Assembly: GCA_030426925.1 (NCBI GenBank)
Contig: JAUHXT010000001.1
Span: forward strand, 62,001 to 126,000
Direction of reading: 5' to 3'
Source: Alphaproteobacteria bacterium
GTDB lineage: Bacteria; Pseudomonadota; Alphaproteobacteria; Micavibrionales; Micavibrionaceae
Length of the DNA: 64,000 bases
A program made the translations under genes and the position numbers. This document shows, piece by piece, positions 17,104 to 25,118 of the stretch. The notes beneath the pieces are model-generated. The model ran no database searches. It had not been told where the DNA came from and was given only the letters and a program-made list of their open reading frames with translations. The stretch's first letter is position 1, and each line of letters begins with the position of its first letter.

Positions 17104-17783
17104 GGCAAAGTATTCCCTAAGTTCATGGCGTCACCCGATGCGTTTAGCAGCATCGTCGCCGGTCCTTTAAAGATTACTATATTGTCTGTTCCGTAAGCTT
17201 CAAGCCCGATTGCGTTAATGATGCCTTCCGGTCCCTGTGCCTGTACGTCCTGATCGGAAAATGCTTCCTGCGTTTCAAGGTTGACGCGTAGTTCTTCGGT
17301 TTCCAGCTGGTAGCCCGCATCGTGGAACAGGTGTACGTTGCCATTGAGCTGTAATTTTTCCGCGTTTTGTTCGTAAATGGCGTTGTCGGCCTTTGCCGCA
17401 AGCCATGTGCCGTCTTTCATCAACATGTCGGCTGTCGGCTTGTCGAGTAAAATCAGTTCGGGGTTGTTCTGATCCTGCGCGGCCTTTTCGGCCGTAATCG
17501 TGAACGGCTGCTGGTCTTTGTCCAGGCTTTCGTAGCGGGGTTTCAGCAGCTCATTCTGGGCGGAGGGGACATCGGGCAGGATTTGCTCACGCGCCAGCGG
17601 CTCAATCGTGTCTTCCATTTCCGGCCATGCGAAAATCAATGTGACGATGATAATTGCGATTAATGGCAGCAGAAGGCGCATCGCGCGAATAAAGGAGCTG
17701 TACCCTTTCGAGAAATTCTTTTGTTCCTCCGGTCTGGCATGAAGACCGGAAAGGCGCTGATTTTGTTCTTCCGGTGTGTCCAT
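17100..17783 (-). CDS. lptC: LPS export protein LptC
   Basis: A 227-residue inner-membrane-anchored protein linking LptBFG to LptA. A single membrane helix at about 38-56 (LLLPLIAIIIVTLIFAW) follows a soluble start; the periplasmic part shows LptC/OstA-like strands (FTITAEKAAQD, GNVHLFHDAGYQLETEEL). The ATG at 17783 was chosen since it has AAGGAA upstream and avoids overlap with kdsD, 10 bases before. The stop overlaps the lptA start (ATGA), consistent with an rnd-kdsD-lptC-lptA operon. Confidence 0.9.
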   Translation of the reverse strand: MDTPEEQNQRLSGLHARPEEQKNFSKGYSSFIRAMRLLLPLIAIIIVTLIFAWPEMEDTIEPLAREQILPDVPSAQNELLKPRYESLDKDQQPFTITAEKAAQDQNNPELILLDKPTADMLMKDGTWLAAKADNAIYEQNAEKLQLNGNVHLFHDAGYQLETEELRVNLETQEAFSDQDVQAQGPEGIINAIGLEAYGTDNIVIFKGPATMLLNASGDAMNLGNTLP

Positions 17784-17793
17784 TGCCGTTCCT

Positions 17794-18804
17794 TTACGCC
17801 AATCCCCGTTGCAGGCAGTCCTGCAGGCGAATGAGGCCGGTGAGACTTCCGGCCGCATCCTGAACAATCAGGCTGGTGATGTAATGGTCGGGTGTCCTGG
17901 TCATGATTGTCAAGGCTTCAACCCCCAATGCATCACCGGCGATGGATTTTGGATTTGTGCTCATGATGTCTGTGACGGGTTTAGTGAGGAGATCCGGGCC
18001 CATGTGGCGCTTTAAGTCTCCGTCCGTGATGATGCCTTTTAATGATTTTTTTTCATCAATCACGAGTACGCATCCAAGATTTTTGTCTGATAGCACCAGA
18101 ATGGCGTCTTCCATGGTCGCTTTTTCATTCACCAGCGGTAAAGAGTCGTAAGGGTGCATAATGTCGGATACGCGCAGTAACTGCTGCCCCAGTTTTCCGC
18201 CAGGATGAAACACCTGAAAATCCTCTTTTGATAAGCCCATGCGTTCCAACAGGGCTACGGCCAGGCAATCGCCAAAGGCCATTGTTACGGTGGTCGATGT
18301 TGTCGGCGCCATGCCGTTGGGGCAGGCTTCCGGAGCGCGCGGCATGAGTAGCAGGATATCGCTATGCTTTGCCAGTGTGCTGTCGGCTTTGCTGGTCATC
18401 GCGATCAGTGGAATGCTGAAGCGGCGCGTATAATGGATCAGGTCTGATAATTCGGCATTTTCACCGGAATTGGAAATCATCAGGACGACATCGGCTTCGG
18501 TAATCATGCCCAGGTCACCGTGGCTGGCCTCACCAGGATGGACGAAATGGGTCGGTGTGCCGGTGGATGCCAATGTTGCGGCGATTTTACGCCCGACATG
18601 TCCGCTTTTGCCGATACCGGCAACGATCAAGCGACCGGCTTTGCCCTTTTTCATTGTGTCGATCAGTTCGACAGCCCGGCTGAAATTCTCATCCAGCGCG
18701 TCTTTCAGTGCCGAAAGCCCGTTTATTTCCGTTTCCAGAACTTTTCTGGCGCTTTCTAAATCTGTGCCGGATGATTCCGGAGTGTTTTGGGGGATGGCTG
18801 TCAT
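17794..18804 (-). CDS. kdsD: D-arabinose-5-phosphate isomerase
   Basis: A 336-residue enzyme making arabinose 5-phosphate from ribulose 5-phosphate, the first step to Kdo of LPS inner core. SIS domain about 40-175 (GIGKSGHVGRKIAATLASTG, HGDLGMI, SNSGEN) and two CBS domains about 205-265 and 275-335. Length fits the KdsD/KpsF family; given the lpt neighbours, KdsD for LPS rather than KpsF for capsule is favoured. The start ATG overlaps the rnd stop by four bases. Confidence 0.95.
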   Translation of the reverse strand: MTAIPQNTPESSGTDLESARKVLETEINGLSALKDALDENFSRAVELIDTMKKGKAGRLIVAGIGKSGHVGRKIAATLASTGTPTHFVHPGEASHGDLGMITEADVVLMISNSGENAELSDLIHYTRRFSIPLIAMTSKADSTLAKHSDILLLMPRAPEACPNGMAPTTSTTVTMAFGDCLAVALLERMGLSKEDFQVFHPGGKLGQQLLRVSDIMHPYDSLPLVNEKATMEDAILVLSDKNLGCVLVIDEKKSLKGIITDGDLKRHMGPDLLTKPVTDIMSTNPKSIAGDALGVEALTIMTRTPDHYITSLIVQDAAGSLTGLIRLQDCLQRGLA

Positions 18805-19418
18805 GAATGATGAGCGAAAATGTCTGTGTCAGGCCAGCCCAGCAAGTCCAGTTCCGAACGTACGGGCAGGAAGTTGTTGACCTTTTGCAGCAGTTCCGTG
18901 CGGCCTTCACGTTTAATCATCTCATCCAGCTGTTCTTTTAGCCGGTGCAGATACAGGACATCGCTTGCCGCATAGTCCAGCTGATCTTCATTCAGCGTGT
19001 CAGCGCCCCAATCAGAGGATTGGTGCTGCTTTTTCAATTCCACGCCAAGCAATTCACGGCACAGGTCTTTCAGGCCGTGCCTGTCGGTAAACGTACGGCA
19101 CAGGCGAGAGGCCATTTTCGTGCAGTACACAGGCGTACAATCAATTTCGAGTGACGCCTTTATCGCCGCAATATCAAAGCGGGCGAAATGAAAGATTTTT
19201 GTGACGTCCGGATCTGTCAGCACCTTTTTCAGGTTGGGTGCGTCATATTGTCCCTTGGCTAGCTGAACCAAGTGGGCTGTGCCGTCCCCGGCAGACAGCT
19301 GGACCAGGCAGAGACGGTCGCGCAACGGGTTTAAACCCATAGTTTCCGTATCAACAGCAACGCTGTCGCCAAAGCTAATATTAGAGGGAAGGTCGCCTTT
19401 ATGGAGTGTGATTGTCAT
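18801..19418 (-). CDS. rnd: Ribonuclease D, single exonuclease domain
   Basis: A 205-residue 3'-to-5' exoribonuclease that trims tRNA and other stable RNA 3' ends. The DEDDy residues are present: D23 and E25 (DTETMGLNP), D82 (FARFD), Y149 and D153 (YAASD). It lacks the C-terminal HRDC domains of the E. coli enzyme, as usual for the short alphaproteobacterial form. It heads the kdsD-lptC-lptA run and lies 31 bases downstream of a tRNA-Leu gene on the same strand with no terminator between them. Confidence 0.93.
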   Translation of the reverse strand: MTITLHKGDLPSNISFGDSVAVDTETMGLNPLRDRLCLVQLSAGDGTAHLVQLAKGQYDAPNLKKVLTDPDVTKIFHFARFDIAAIKASLEIDCTPVYCTKMASRLCRTFTDRHGLKDLCRELLGVELKKQHQSSDWGADTLNEDQLDYAASDVLYLHRLKEQLDEMIKREGRTELLQKVNNFLPVRSELDLLGWPDTDIFAHHS

Positions 19419-19449
19419 ATTTTTTTATACTGTCATTATTTTTTGTAAA

Positions 19450-19536
19450 TGGTGCCCAAGAGAGGACTCGAACCTCCACTCCCCGAAGAGAACTAGCACC
19501 TGAAGCTAGCGCGTCTACCAATTCCGCCACTTGGGC
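19450..19536 (-). tRNA. tRNA-Leu, anticodon CAG
   Basis: An 87-base gene. Acceptor GCCCAAG (19536-19530) pairs with CTTGGGC, followed by discriminator A and an encoded CCA (19452-19450). The anticodon stem CTAGC/GCTAG encloses TTCAGGT, giving CAG. A variable arm (TTCTCTTCGGGGAG region) and T-loop GGTTCGAGTCC are present, matching class II tRNA-Leu. Confidence 0.97.
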
Positions 19537-19729
19537 CCGGGCGTTTTCATGCACGAAAATGCCGAACAGGCGCACTTTTTAGCCTAAGACCCGGCAAAAG
19601 TCAAAGCATATGTCGTAACGATTTTTAGCTGATTTATTTGGTTTTCGCATAGTTTTTTGTTTATTATTAATAAATAGCCCTGCAATATAGTGGCAAATTG
19701 TTTTTGGTCGTCTAATCGAAAGTAAATTC

Positions 19730-20569
19730 ATGAAAATCTTGGTAGTAGACAGAGATCGCCTGACATCGCAAATGATTCGTACAAAGCTGGAAGGCGCAGG
19801 CCATACAGTGATCGAAGAAGCGGTGAAAAACAACGCGATTGAACTGATCGGCCAAAATGACATTGATGCCGTATTTTTCGATCCTGCGCCGCTTACCAAT
19901 GCGCGCCCGATTGTTTTGGGAATCCGCCGGTCAGTTTCGACCTATACGTATGTTTGCATGATGTCGCATAACCTGACGCAGAAGGAAGCGGCCGATATGG
20001 GCGCCAATGACCTTTTGGCAAAGCCGGTCGATGCCGAGCAGCTTGTTCTTAAATCCGAAAATGCCAAACGGATGGTCGCGCTGGTTAACCGCATTGGTGA
20101 TGAAAGCGAAGATTTTCCCAGCGCCGGCGGCGTGATTGCCAAGTCAGCGTTCAACCAGCTATTCCTGTCCGCCATTGACCGTGCAGACCGTTATGGCGAA
20201 CGGTCCTATATCGTGTTTATCGAAATGAGCAATTACGAAGATATCAAAGCAATGGATGGTGCATATGCTGCGGAATATGCCGTGTCCAAGATGGCTCAGT
20301 ATCTTGTACGCCTGCGCCGTCAAAGTGATATTATCGCACAGACCGGTCCGGGCGAATACGCGCTGTTATTGCAACGCCCGCAACAGGACAACGAGCCGAC
20401 AGAAGCGGCCAGCCGTTTTGCAGCGTCCCTGTCAGAATTTGACGATATCGTTTCCGGCGGTTCCACGCCGGTTGAAATTACGGTCAGCCTACTTGATATT
20501 CCGGTTTGTAATCAGTTGTTCAAACGCAGCCTGATGCACCAGCCGCAGCAAGTACAAAGCGCGACATAA
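19730..20569 (+). CDS. Response regulator with degenerate GGDEF-like output domain
   Basis: A 279-residue PleD-like two-domain protein. The receiver (about 1-120) keeps the acidic pair D7 and D9, phospho-acceptor D51, S79 and K98, so phosphorylation is plausible. The second domain (about 135-265) follows a GGDEF fold pattern (AFNQLFLSAIDRADRYGER, a middle helix, then SDIIAQTGPGEYALLL) but the signature is GPGEY at 206-210, and the usual GTP/metal residues are absent. I infer a non-catalytic output, perhaps protein binding. No kinase is adjacent. The tail after 255 is Gln-rich and short. Confidence 0.8.
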   Translation: MKILVVDRDRLTSQMIRTKLEGAGHTVIEEAVKNNAIELIGQNDIDAVFFDPAPLTNARPIVLGIRRSVSTYTYVCMMSHNLTQKEAADMGANDLLAKPVDAEQLVLKSENAKRMVALVNRIGDESEDFPSAGGVIAKSAFNQLFLSAIDRADRYGERSYIVFIEMSNYEDIKAMDGAYAAEYAVSKMAQYLVRLRRQSDIIAQTGPGEYALLLQRPQQDNEPTEAASRFAASLSEFDDIVSGGSTPVEITVSLLDIPVCNQLFKRSLMHQPQQVQSAT

Positions 20570-20725
20570 ATTTCTCTACAAGGTTGAGGATGAAATGACT
20601 CTTCTTCTGTATTTTGAAGACGGGTTTCTTTTATACTGTTGTTAATCCGTCAGGCAAACTGGCTCACGACCTTTACCGGGCCGAAAGATAACAACAGCAA
20701 TCGTAAAAACTATGGAGTTTTTTTC

Positions 20726-20977
20726 ATGCAAAGCCGATTGGGCCTTGCCCATTTTTTTGTCTTTGTTTTGTGCGGGATTATCAGTATCAGCGCGTGCTGC
20801 CTGGGTGTGTTCGGTGTGATTATACAGGGCAGCGAGCCGGTCCAGCAGGCGCATAACAGCATAAACGGCTCCATTGTCCGGCAAGCGGAACGGCAGGTTA
20901 TTACGCATCCGCGGGACAAAAAGTGGGAGCCGGTGTTTGTTTTAAGCCTGTATGAATCCAAACACTCCGTGGAGTAG
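20726..20977 (+). CDS. Small membrane or secreted protein, unknown
   Basis: An 83-residue protein with one long hydrophobic stretch (about 8-36) containing two adjacent cysteines (SACC). GGAG lies eight bases before the ATG at 20726; the longer frame from 20639 lacks such a site. The remaining residues are polar and mildly basic. The stop lies five bases before the next ATG, so it is cotranscribed with the following membrane protein. No family recognised. Confidence 0.6.
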   Translation: MQSRLGLAHFFVFVLCGIISISACCLGVFGVIIQGSEPVQQAHNSINGSIVRQAERQVITHPRDKKWEPVFVLSLYESKHSVE

Positions 20978-20982
20978 TTTTT

Positions 20983-21903
20983 ATGGATGACGAGACTATC
21001 CATTCTTATTTTTTATATTCTTTTGCGCTGGTGAGTGTCTTTTGTGTCGCGCAATTTTCCGGAACAAATTGGCTGTTGCCATTATTTCTGACTGTCTGGG
21101 CATTGCTTGGTCTTTTCCGGCTTTTTGTTCTGACGACACCGTTTCAGGGCAAAAAAAATGCGAGCCTGCCTGTGAAAATCCTCGCGTCTCTCGGTCTGAA
21201 AAAACAGGAACGGCGCGAAGATATCCTGATGCGTGTTTTTATGAATCCCTTTTTGCTGATGTTTATTTCTTTCGGCGTTAGCTTTTTGTTCATAGAGTAT
21301 CTGACGTATAAGCCGTTGCTGCAAGACCATCTGGTTGCATCTTTCTGGGGGCATGTGGCATCGGTCAATGTGCGCAGCGGGTCCGTTTTTCTTGCATTGG
21401 AATGTATATTTTTTCCGTTTTTGTGTGGTCTGATATTTATGCTTTTTTGTAGTCATGCCATTCATACAGGTAAGAATATGTACGCAGCGTTTGGCTTTTC
21501 AGGCGTGTTTTTGGCCTTTGCTGTGTTGCATGTTTTCAGTGGTTCTACCGATGATGCCTTGATGAGCAGTTACATGACACGGGTGTCCGTCGGCGGTTTC
21601 TGGCTGGCGTCCATGCCGTATTTTCTGGGTCTGTTAATCGCCGCTATTCCTGCGGTTTTGTTTTTTGACGGTCTGCGCGGTGTTAGCATATCCAGTGTGT
21701 TTCTTTCGTTGATCCTGCTTTCTATGGGCATAGTTGATATGAATTTTGCCGCCAATGGGATGACGCAGGCTTTGTTGCTAACGGGCTGGATTATTTGCGG
21801 TCTTGTGACCGGGCCTGTTATTTACAAGGTGCAGGGCGACTACCATGCCTATCGAGGATTCAAAGAAAACCTTGACTTTGGAACAAAAATAGAACATTCT
21901 TAG
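20983..21903 (+). CDS. Polytopic membrane protein, unknown
   Basis: A 306-residue inner-membrane protein with about eight hydrophobic segments (near 10-28, 30-50, 85-105, 135-160, 168-188, 200-222, 228-250, 262-282). The loop at 55-80 is basic (GLKKQERREDIL), suggesting a cytoplasmic face. No transporter or enzyme motif is recognisable. It follows the 83-residue membrane protein by five bases, and a strong terminator lies immediately after, so these two genes form a compact unit. Confidence 0.75.
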   Translation: MDDETIHSYFLYSFALVSVFCVAQFSGTNWLLPLFLTVWALLGLFRLFVLTTPFQGKKNASLPVKILASLGLKKQERREDILMRVFMNPFLLMFISFGVSFLFIEYLTYKPLLQDHLVASFWGHVASVNVRSGSVFLALECIFFPFLCGLIFMLFCSHAIHTGKNMYAAFGFSGVFLAFAVLHVFSGSTDDALMSSYMTRVSVGGFWLASMPYFLGLLIAAIPAVLFFDGLRGVSISSVFLSLILLSMGIVDMNFAANGMTQALLLTGWIICGLVTGPVIYKVQGDYHAYRGFKENLDFGTKIEHS

Positions 21904-21908
21904 GTCCA

Positions 21909-21955
21909 TACAGGCCAGACCTGTATCTGCAACGCGCCATCCGGCGCGTTTTTTT
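21909..21955 (+). terminator. Intrinsic terminator after the membrane-protein pair
   Basis: Main hairpin ACGCGCC (21932-21938) with GGCGCGT (21943-21949), loop ATCC, followed by seven T. A small hairpin TACAGG/CCTGTA lies just before it (21909-21925). Confidence 0.9.
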
Positions 21956-21984
21956 GTGTCTGATTTATAAAAAGGAGATGATTC

Positions 21985-22326
21985 ATGACTACATTGCTTC
22001 CAAAAGATGCCGATAATAACGCCATTCCGGCCTTACGTTTAAAAGACGGCGGTGCGCATGTGATATCTGTGACAGGTACGTCCGCACGCAACAGCGTGGC
22101 TTTTTCAGCTGATACCAAAGTGATCAGTGTGTACGCGACAGGGCCTGTTTACCTGAAACTGGGCGATGCCAGTGTGACAGCTACCAGCGGCGACCATTAT
22201 TTTCCGGCCGGTGTGTACTACGATATTGCTGTGAGCGGTGGCGGCGGTAAAACGGCGCAGGATACATATATTGCAGCGCTTCAGGCTGACAGCAGCTGTT
22301 CACTGTACGTATCTGAAAAGGAATAA
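21985..22326 (+). CDS. Phage-structural-like small protein, unknown
   Basis: A 113-residue beta-rich protein. The pattern VISVYATGPVYLKLGDASVTAT then DHYFPAGVYYDIAV resembles small proteins found in phage and gene-transfer-agent structural modules, but I cannot name a family. AAGGAGATGATTC places an excellent ribosome site upstream of the ATG at 21985, after the preceding terminator, so it has its own short transcript. No other phage gene is nearby, so it is an isolated domesticated gene or simple look-alike. It converges with recR. Confidence 0.65.
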   Translation: MTTLLPKDADNNAIPALRLKDGGAHVISVTGTSARNSVAFSADTKVISVYATGPVYLKLGDASVTATSGDHYFPAGVYYDIAVSGGGGKTAQDTYIAALQADSSCSLYVSEKE

Positions 22327-22335
22327 GCGTACGCC

Positions 22336-22929
22336 CTAGGCTCTGGATTGCAGGGCGGTGGCGATGGTGCCGTCGTCCAGGTAATCCAGCTCCCCGCCGA
22401 TGGGCACGCCATGTGCCAGTTTGGTGATTTTGACGTCACCTTTGATATCAAGAATATGATCAGTCAGGACATGGGCGGTGGATTGACCATCAACTGTGGC
22501 GCTTAGGGCGATAATGACTTCGGAAATATCGTTTTGCTGAATCTTGTTCATTAAAGTGTCAATGGACAGATCATCCGGCCCGATACCGTCCAGTGCGGAC
22601 AAAACGCCGCCCAGAACGTGGTAGCGCCCTTTATACGACCCGGTGCGCTCAATTGCCCATAAATCGGCGACGGTTGCGACGACACAGACCGTACGTGTAT
22701 CGCGGGCCTGGTCGCGGCAGATGCGGCAGGGCTGCGCCGTGTCGAGGTTGCCGCAACGTTCGCATTCGGAAATTGCGTCTGCGCATTCCTGTAATGCGCG
22801 GGCGAGCGGCAACATCGTGCCTTCTTTATGAGTGAGCAGGTAGAGCGCGATGCGCTTGGCAGAGCGGGAACCAAGGCCCGGCAGGCTGGCGATAAGCTTT
22901 ACAAGGTTGTCCAACGGGCCATCGTACAT
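22336..22929 (-). CDS. recR: Recombination protein RecR
   Basis: A 197-residue protein acting with RecO (and RecF) to load RecA at gaps. The N-terminal helix-hairpin-helix (LPGLGSRSAKRIALYLL near 15-31), C4 zinc finger (CERCGNLDTAQPCRICRD near 56-73) and Toprim domain about 80-170 are all present; length is typical. It stands without dnaX-ebfC and is six bases downstream of lolA. Confidence 0.96.
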   Translation of the reverse strand: MYDGPLDNLVKLIASLPGLGSRSAKRIALYLLTHKEGTMLPLARALQECADAISECERCGNLDTAQPCRICRDQARDTRTVCVVATVADLWAIERTGSYKGRYHVLGGVLSALDGIGPDDLSIDTLMNKIQQNDISEVIIALSATVDGQSTAHVLTDHILDIKGDVKITKLAHGVPIGGELDYLDDGTIATALQSRA

Positions 22930-22935
22930 GGCAGT

Positions 22936-23547
22936 TTACTCGTTCAGTTTGCCGCGCTGGGCATTGGGGTCGCGATAGTTGAAAAATCCGCCGGGGAAAT
23001 CCACGTCCGTTTTGATGTTTTCCAGCTTGATATCGACGGTTGTGCCCTGTGCGTCCGTAACCCGCCATTTTACCAGCTGGAAAGGAATGTCAGAGAACAT
23101 AAGCTGAAGGCTGCCGGCCTGCGGGTCGGCGGTTTGGCTTAATGTCATGGTCGTGTAACCGTTGCTTTTGTGGATGTTCTGCACCGTCACGTCGTCTTCC
23201 AGCCTGATTTTGTCGCGCAGCAGGAAATCGGCCAGTGTTTGCCCGATCGGCGCGTTGGATTGCTGACGTTCTTCCGAATCATAGAAATAGACAAAGAATC
23301 CGTCGGCCACGATGAAATCGTCAATTTCATTGAATTCAAAGCGCAGCCTGCCCGGCCGGTCGAGATAGAACGTGCCGGTTAAAATGCGCGGGACGTCGGT
23401 TTCATCGACATAGGTCTGAGTGAAGCTGGCTTCGAGCTTATCCAGCCTTTGCAGGTAGCTTTGGGCGCGGACAATGTCCGGATTTGCCGCCAACGCCGGA
23501 ATCGCAGCGGTCATAAGCAGTAAAACGGTGCTGATAATATATTTCAT
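22936..23547 (-). CDS. lolA: Outer-membrane lipoprotein carrier protein, LolA type
   Basis: A 203-residue periplasmic chaperone that carries lipoproteins from LolCDE to the outer membrane. A signal peptide occupies about 1-21 (cleavage after ALA). The mature part shows the LolA pattern LEASFTQTYVDE, GTFYLDRPGRLRFEF, DGFFVYFYDSE, and a final half-barrel with QLVKWRVTDAQG. In alphaproteobacteria such genes commonly lie near ftsK, as here with two genes between. The ATG at 23547 was chosen for the signal peptide; the frame continues upstream but has no support. Confidence 0.88.
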   Translation of the reverse strand: MKYIISTVLLLMTAAIPALAANPDIVRAQSYLQRLDKLEASFTQTYVDETDVPRILTGTFYLDRPGRLRFEFNEIDDFIVADGFFVYFYDSEERQQSNAPIGQTLADFLLRDKIRLEDDVTVQNIHKSNGYTTMTLSQTADPQAGSLQLMFSDIPFQLVKWRVTDAQGTTVDIKLENIKTDVDFPGGFFNYRDPNAQRGKLNE

Positions 23548-23599
23548 GGGTTCAGTTTTATCGAAAAAATCCGGCCAAAGAAAGGCGGAAATACGATAA

Positions 23600-24700
23600 T
23601 TATTGTGCCGTGAAGCGTTTATACGCGTTTGTTTGCATGATTTCACGGGCGGCGAGTTCATGGGCCAGCGCATTCCAGTGCGCGTCCTGCGTGAATTCGA
23701 ATTTCTGGTGATGATCTGCATAATGTTTTTCGAATACTGGATGCATGTCGATGATGGTGTAGCCGCGTGCTCTCGCCCCGTCGATCATCGCGGCGCGCAT
23801 CTGTCCGAAATAAGATTCGCTGTTGTCCGTTCCTGCATAAATATCGGTGCGGATACCGTCGATGATGAGGATAATTTTATCCTTCGGCAGACCAGCATAA
23901 TCAGGGAGCAGATCAAGGAACGCATCAATCGCCTTTTTCGAATCGTCAATTTTTTGCTGTGATGCGTCGGCGGCGACGTTGCTGACAAAATCCACCTGTT
24001 CCGCATTTCGCTTTTTAAACAGGATTTTATTGTAGGTATCTGCCAAGTTCATGTGAAAGTAGAAATAGCGAACCAGCGCGGAATGCGCGATCAGGCCTTT
24101 TAAAACAGACGGTTTGTATTCACCGATCAGCTGCGGCTTTAAATCGCCGTTTTCATCGGGAACGAAGTAATGGAAGCGCGGCTTGTTTTTATATTGTGGC
24201 AGGCTTTCATCGAAATCGTTGGATACGATGTTGACCACCATAAAGACCGGTTTGTATGTATCGCGCGCATGCGCGGCGAAGATTAAATACTGGCTCAGGG
24301 GAGATCCGCCGATACCGAAGCTGTAAACATTCACGGAACCGTTTAGCGTGGTTTGCAATCGGCCCTGTATGGTCTGGCCATGTTCAACCATGCTGGCCTG
24401 AATGTAAGAATCGCCGACAATAGCGATTACCGGTTTGCCTTTCTCTGCGTAATCCTGATCGTTTACCCATCCTTGCGCGTTTGTTCTTCCCTTTGCTTTC
24501 GCATCGAAATCCCATCCGGCGGAATAGGTGAATTTTCTGTTCGGTTCAAAATGCAGAAGCGGGTCTTCTTTCGTTACCGGCTGTAGAGGGACATAGCTCT
24601 GTACAGGGAACAAACGCAAAGCCAGTTCAAGCAGCAGCAGCGTAAAAAAGATAGAGATCAGAATGGCGGCGCTCGCCAATATGGCCGGATGCGTTTTCAT
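23600..24700 (-). CDS. Membrane-anchored SGNH/GDSL-like hydrolase
   Basis: A 366-residue protein with one N-terminal membrane helix (about 8-28) and an extracytoplasmic SGNH fold. Block I GDSYIQ near 95-100, block II GIGGSPLSQY near 130-139, block III NIVSNDF near 155-161, and block V DAHWN near 342-346 supply the Ser, Gly, Asn and Asp-His residues. Related proteins include O-acetylesterases acting on cell-wall or polysaccharide acetyl groups; substrate here is unknown. It lies between a secreted small protein and lolA, on the same strand. Confidence 0.8.
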   Translation of the reverse strand: MKTHPAILASAAILISIFFTLLLLELALRLFPVQSYVPLQPVTKEDPLLHFEPNRKFTYSAGWDFDAKAKGRTNAQGWVNDQDYAEKGKPVIAIVGDSYIQASMVEHGQTIQGRLQTTLNGSVNVYSFGIGGSPLSQYLIFAAHARDTYKPVFMVVNIVSNDFDESLPQYKNKPRFHYFVPDENGDLKPQLIGEYKPSVLKGLIAHSALVRYFYFHMNLADTYNKILFKKRNAEQVDFVSNVAADASQQKIDDSKKAIDAFLDLLPDYAGLPKDKIILIIDGIRTDIYAGTDNSESYFGQMRAAMIDGARARGYTIIDMHPVFEKHYADHHQKFEFTQDAHWNALAHELAAREIMQTNAYKRFTAQ

Positions 24701-24712
24701 GGCTCGCGGATT

Positions 24713-25102
24713 TTATTGTTTTGCATCTTCATAGTCCGGCCAGCCGCGCCAAATGCCGTAAAACTCATTGTCTACGTTGGTTTCCCCGGCGATGTAGTAT
24801 TTTTGACCAACTTTGATATCGTACGGGCGCATGCAGCTGTGATCCTGGTAGCGAATGGTCAATTTTGTCCCTTCGTTGATGCCGCGGATGGCTTCTATGA
24901 CTTCGACCTGAAAAATCGTTTCATACGTTTCCTTGTTGTGGTCTATCGACAGGATTTTAACTTTTGCAATTGAATCGCGCGTATTTTCCTGTTTTGGGAT
25001 GCCGTCCAGAAAGGCGCGCGTTTCCATTTGAGGGCCACGACAGGCGAATGAAAGCGAAGGCCACATGAATGTAATTGCAAGCAATAGGCTGAAAAATTTC
25101 AT
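24713..25102 (-). CDS. Secreted small protein, unknown
   Basis: A 129-residue protein with a clear signal peptide (about 1-18, MKFFSLLLAITFMWPSLSFA) followed by Cys at 19, so signal peptidase II processing is possible but the lipobox is weak (SFAC). The mature part shows beta-rich sequence (ETIFQVEVIEAIRGINEGTKLTIRY) similar to TIMP/netrin-like domains, with two cysteines. A GAGGAGAAGG site precedes the ATG. It is 13 bases before the SGNH hydrolase gene and 16 after ftsK, so all may be cotranscribed. Confidence 0.7.
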   Translation of the reverse strand: MKFFSLLLAITFMWPSLSFACRGPQMETRAFLDGIPKQENTRDSIAKVKILSIDHNKETYETIFQVEVIEAIRGINEGTKLTIRYQDHSCMRPYDIKVGQKYYIAGETNVDNEFYGIWRGWPDYEDAKQ

Positions 25103-25118
25103 AGGCCTTCTCCTCATT

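Noticed and set aside
21985-22326. A prophage region
   Set aside because: Only one phage-like gene is present; no integrase, capsid, terminase or attachment repeats were seen.
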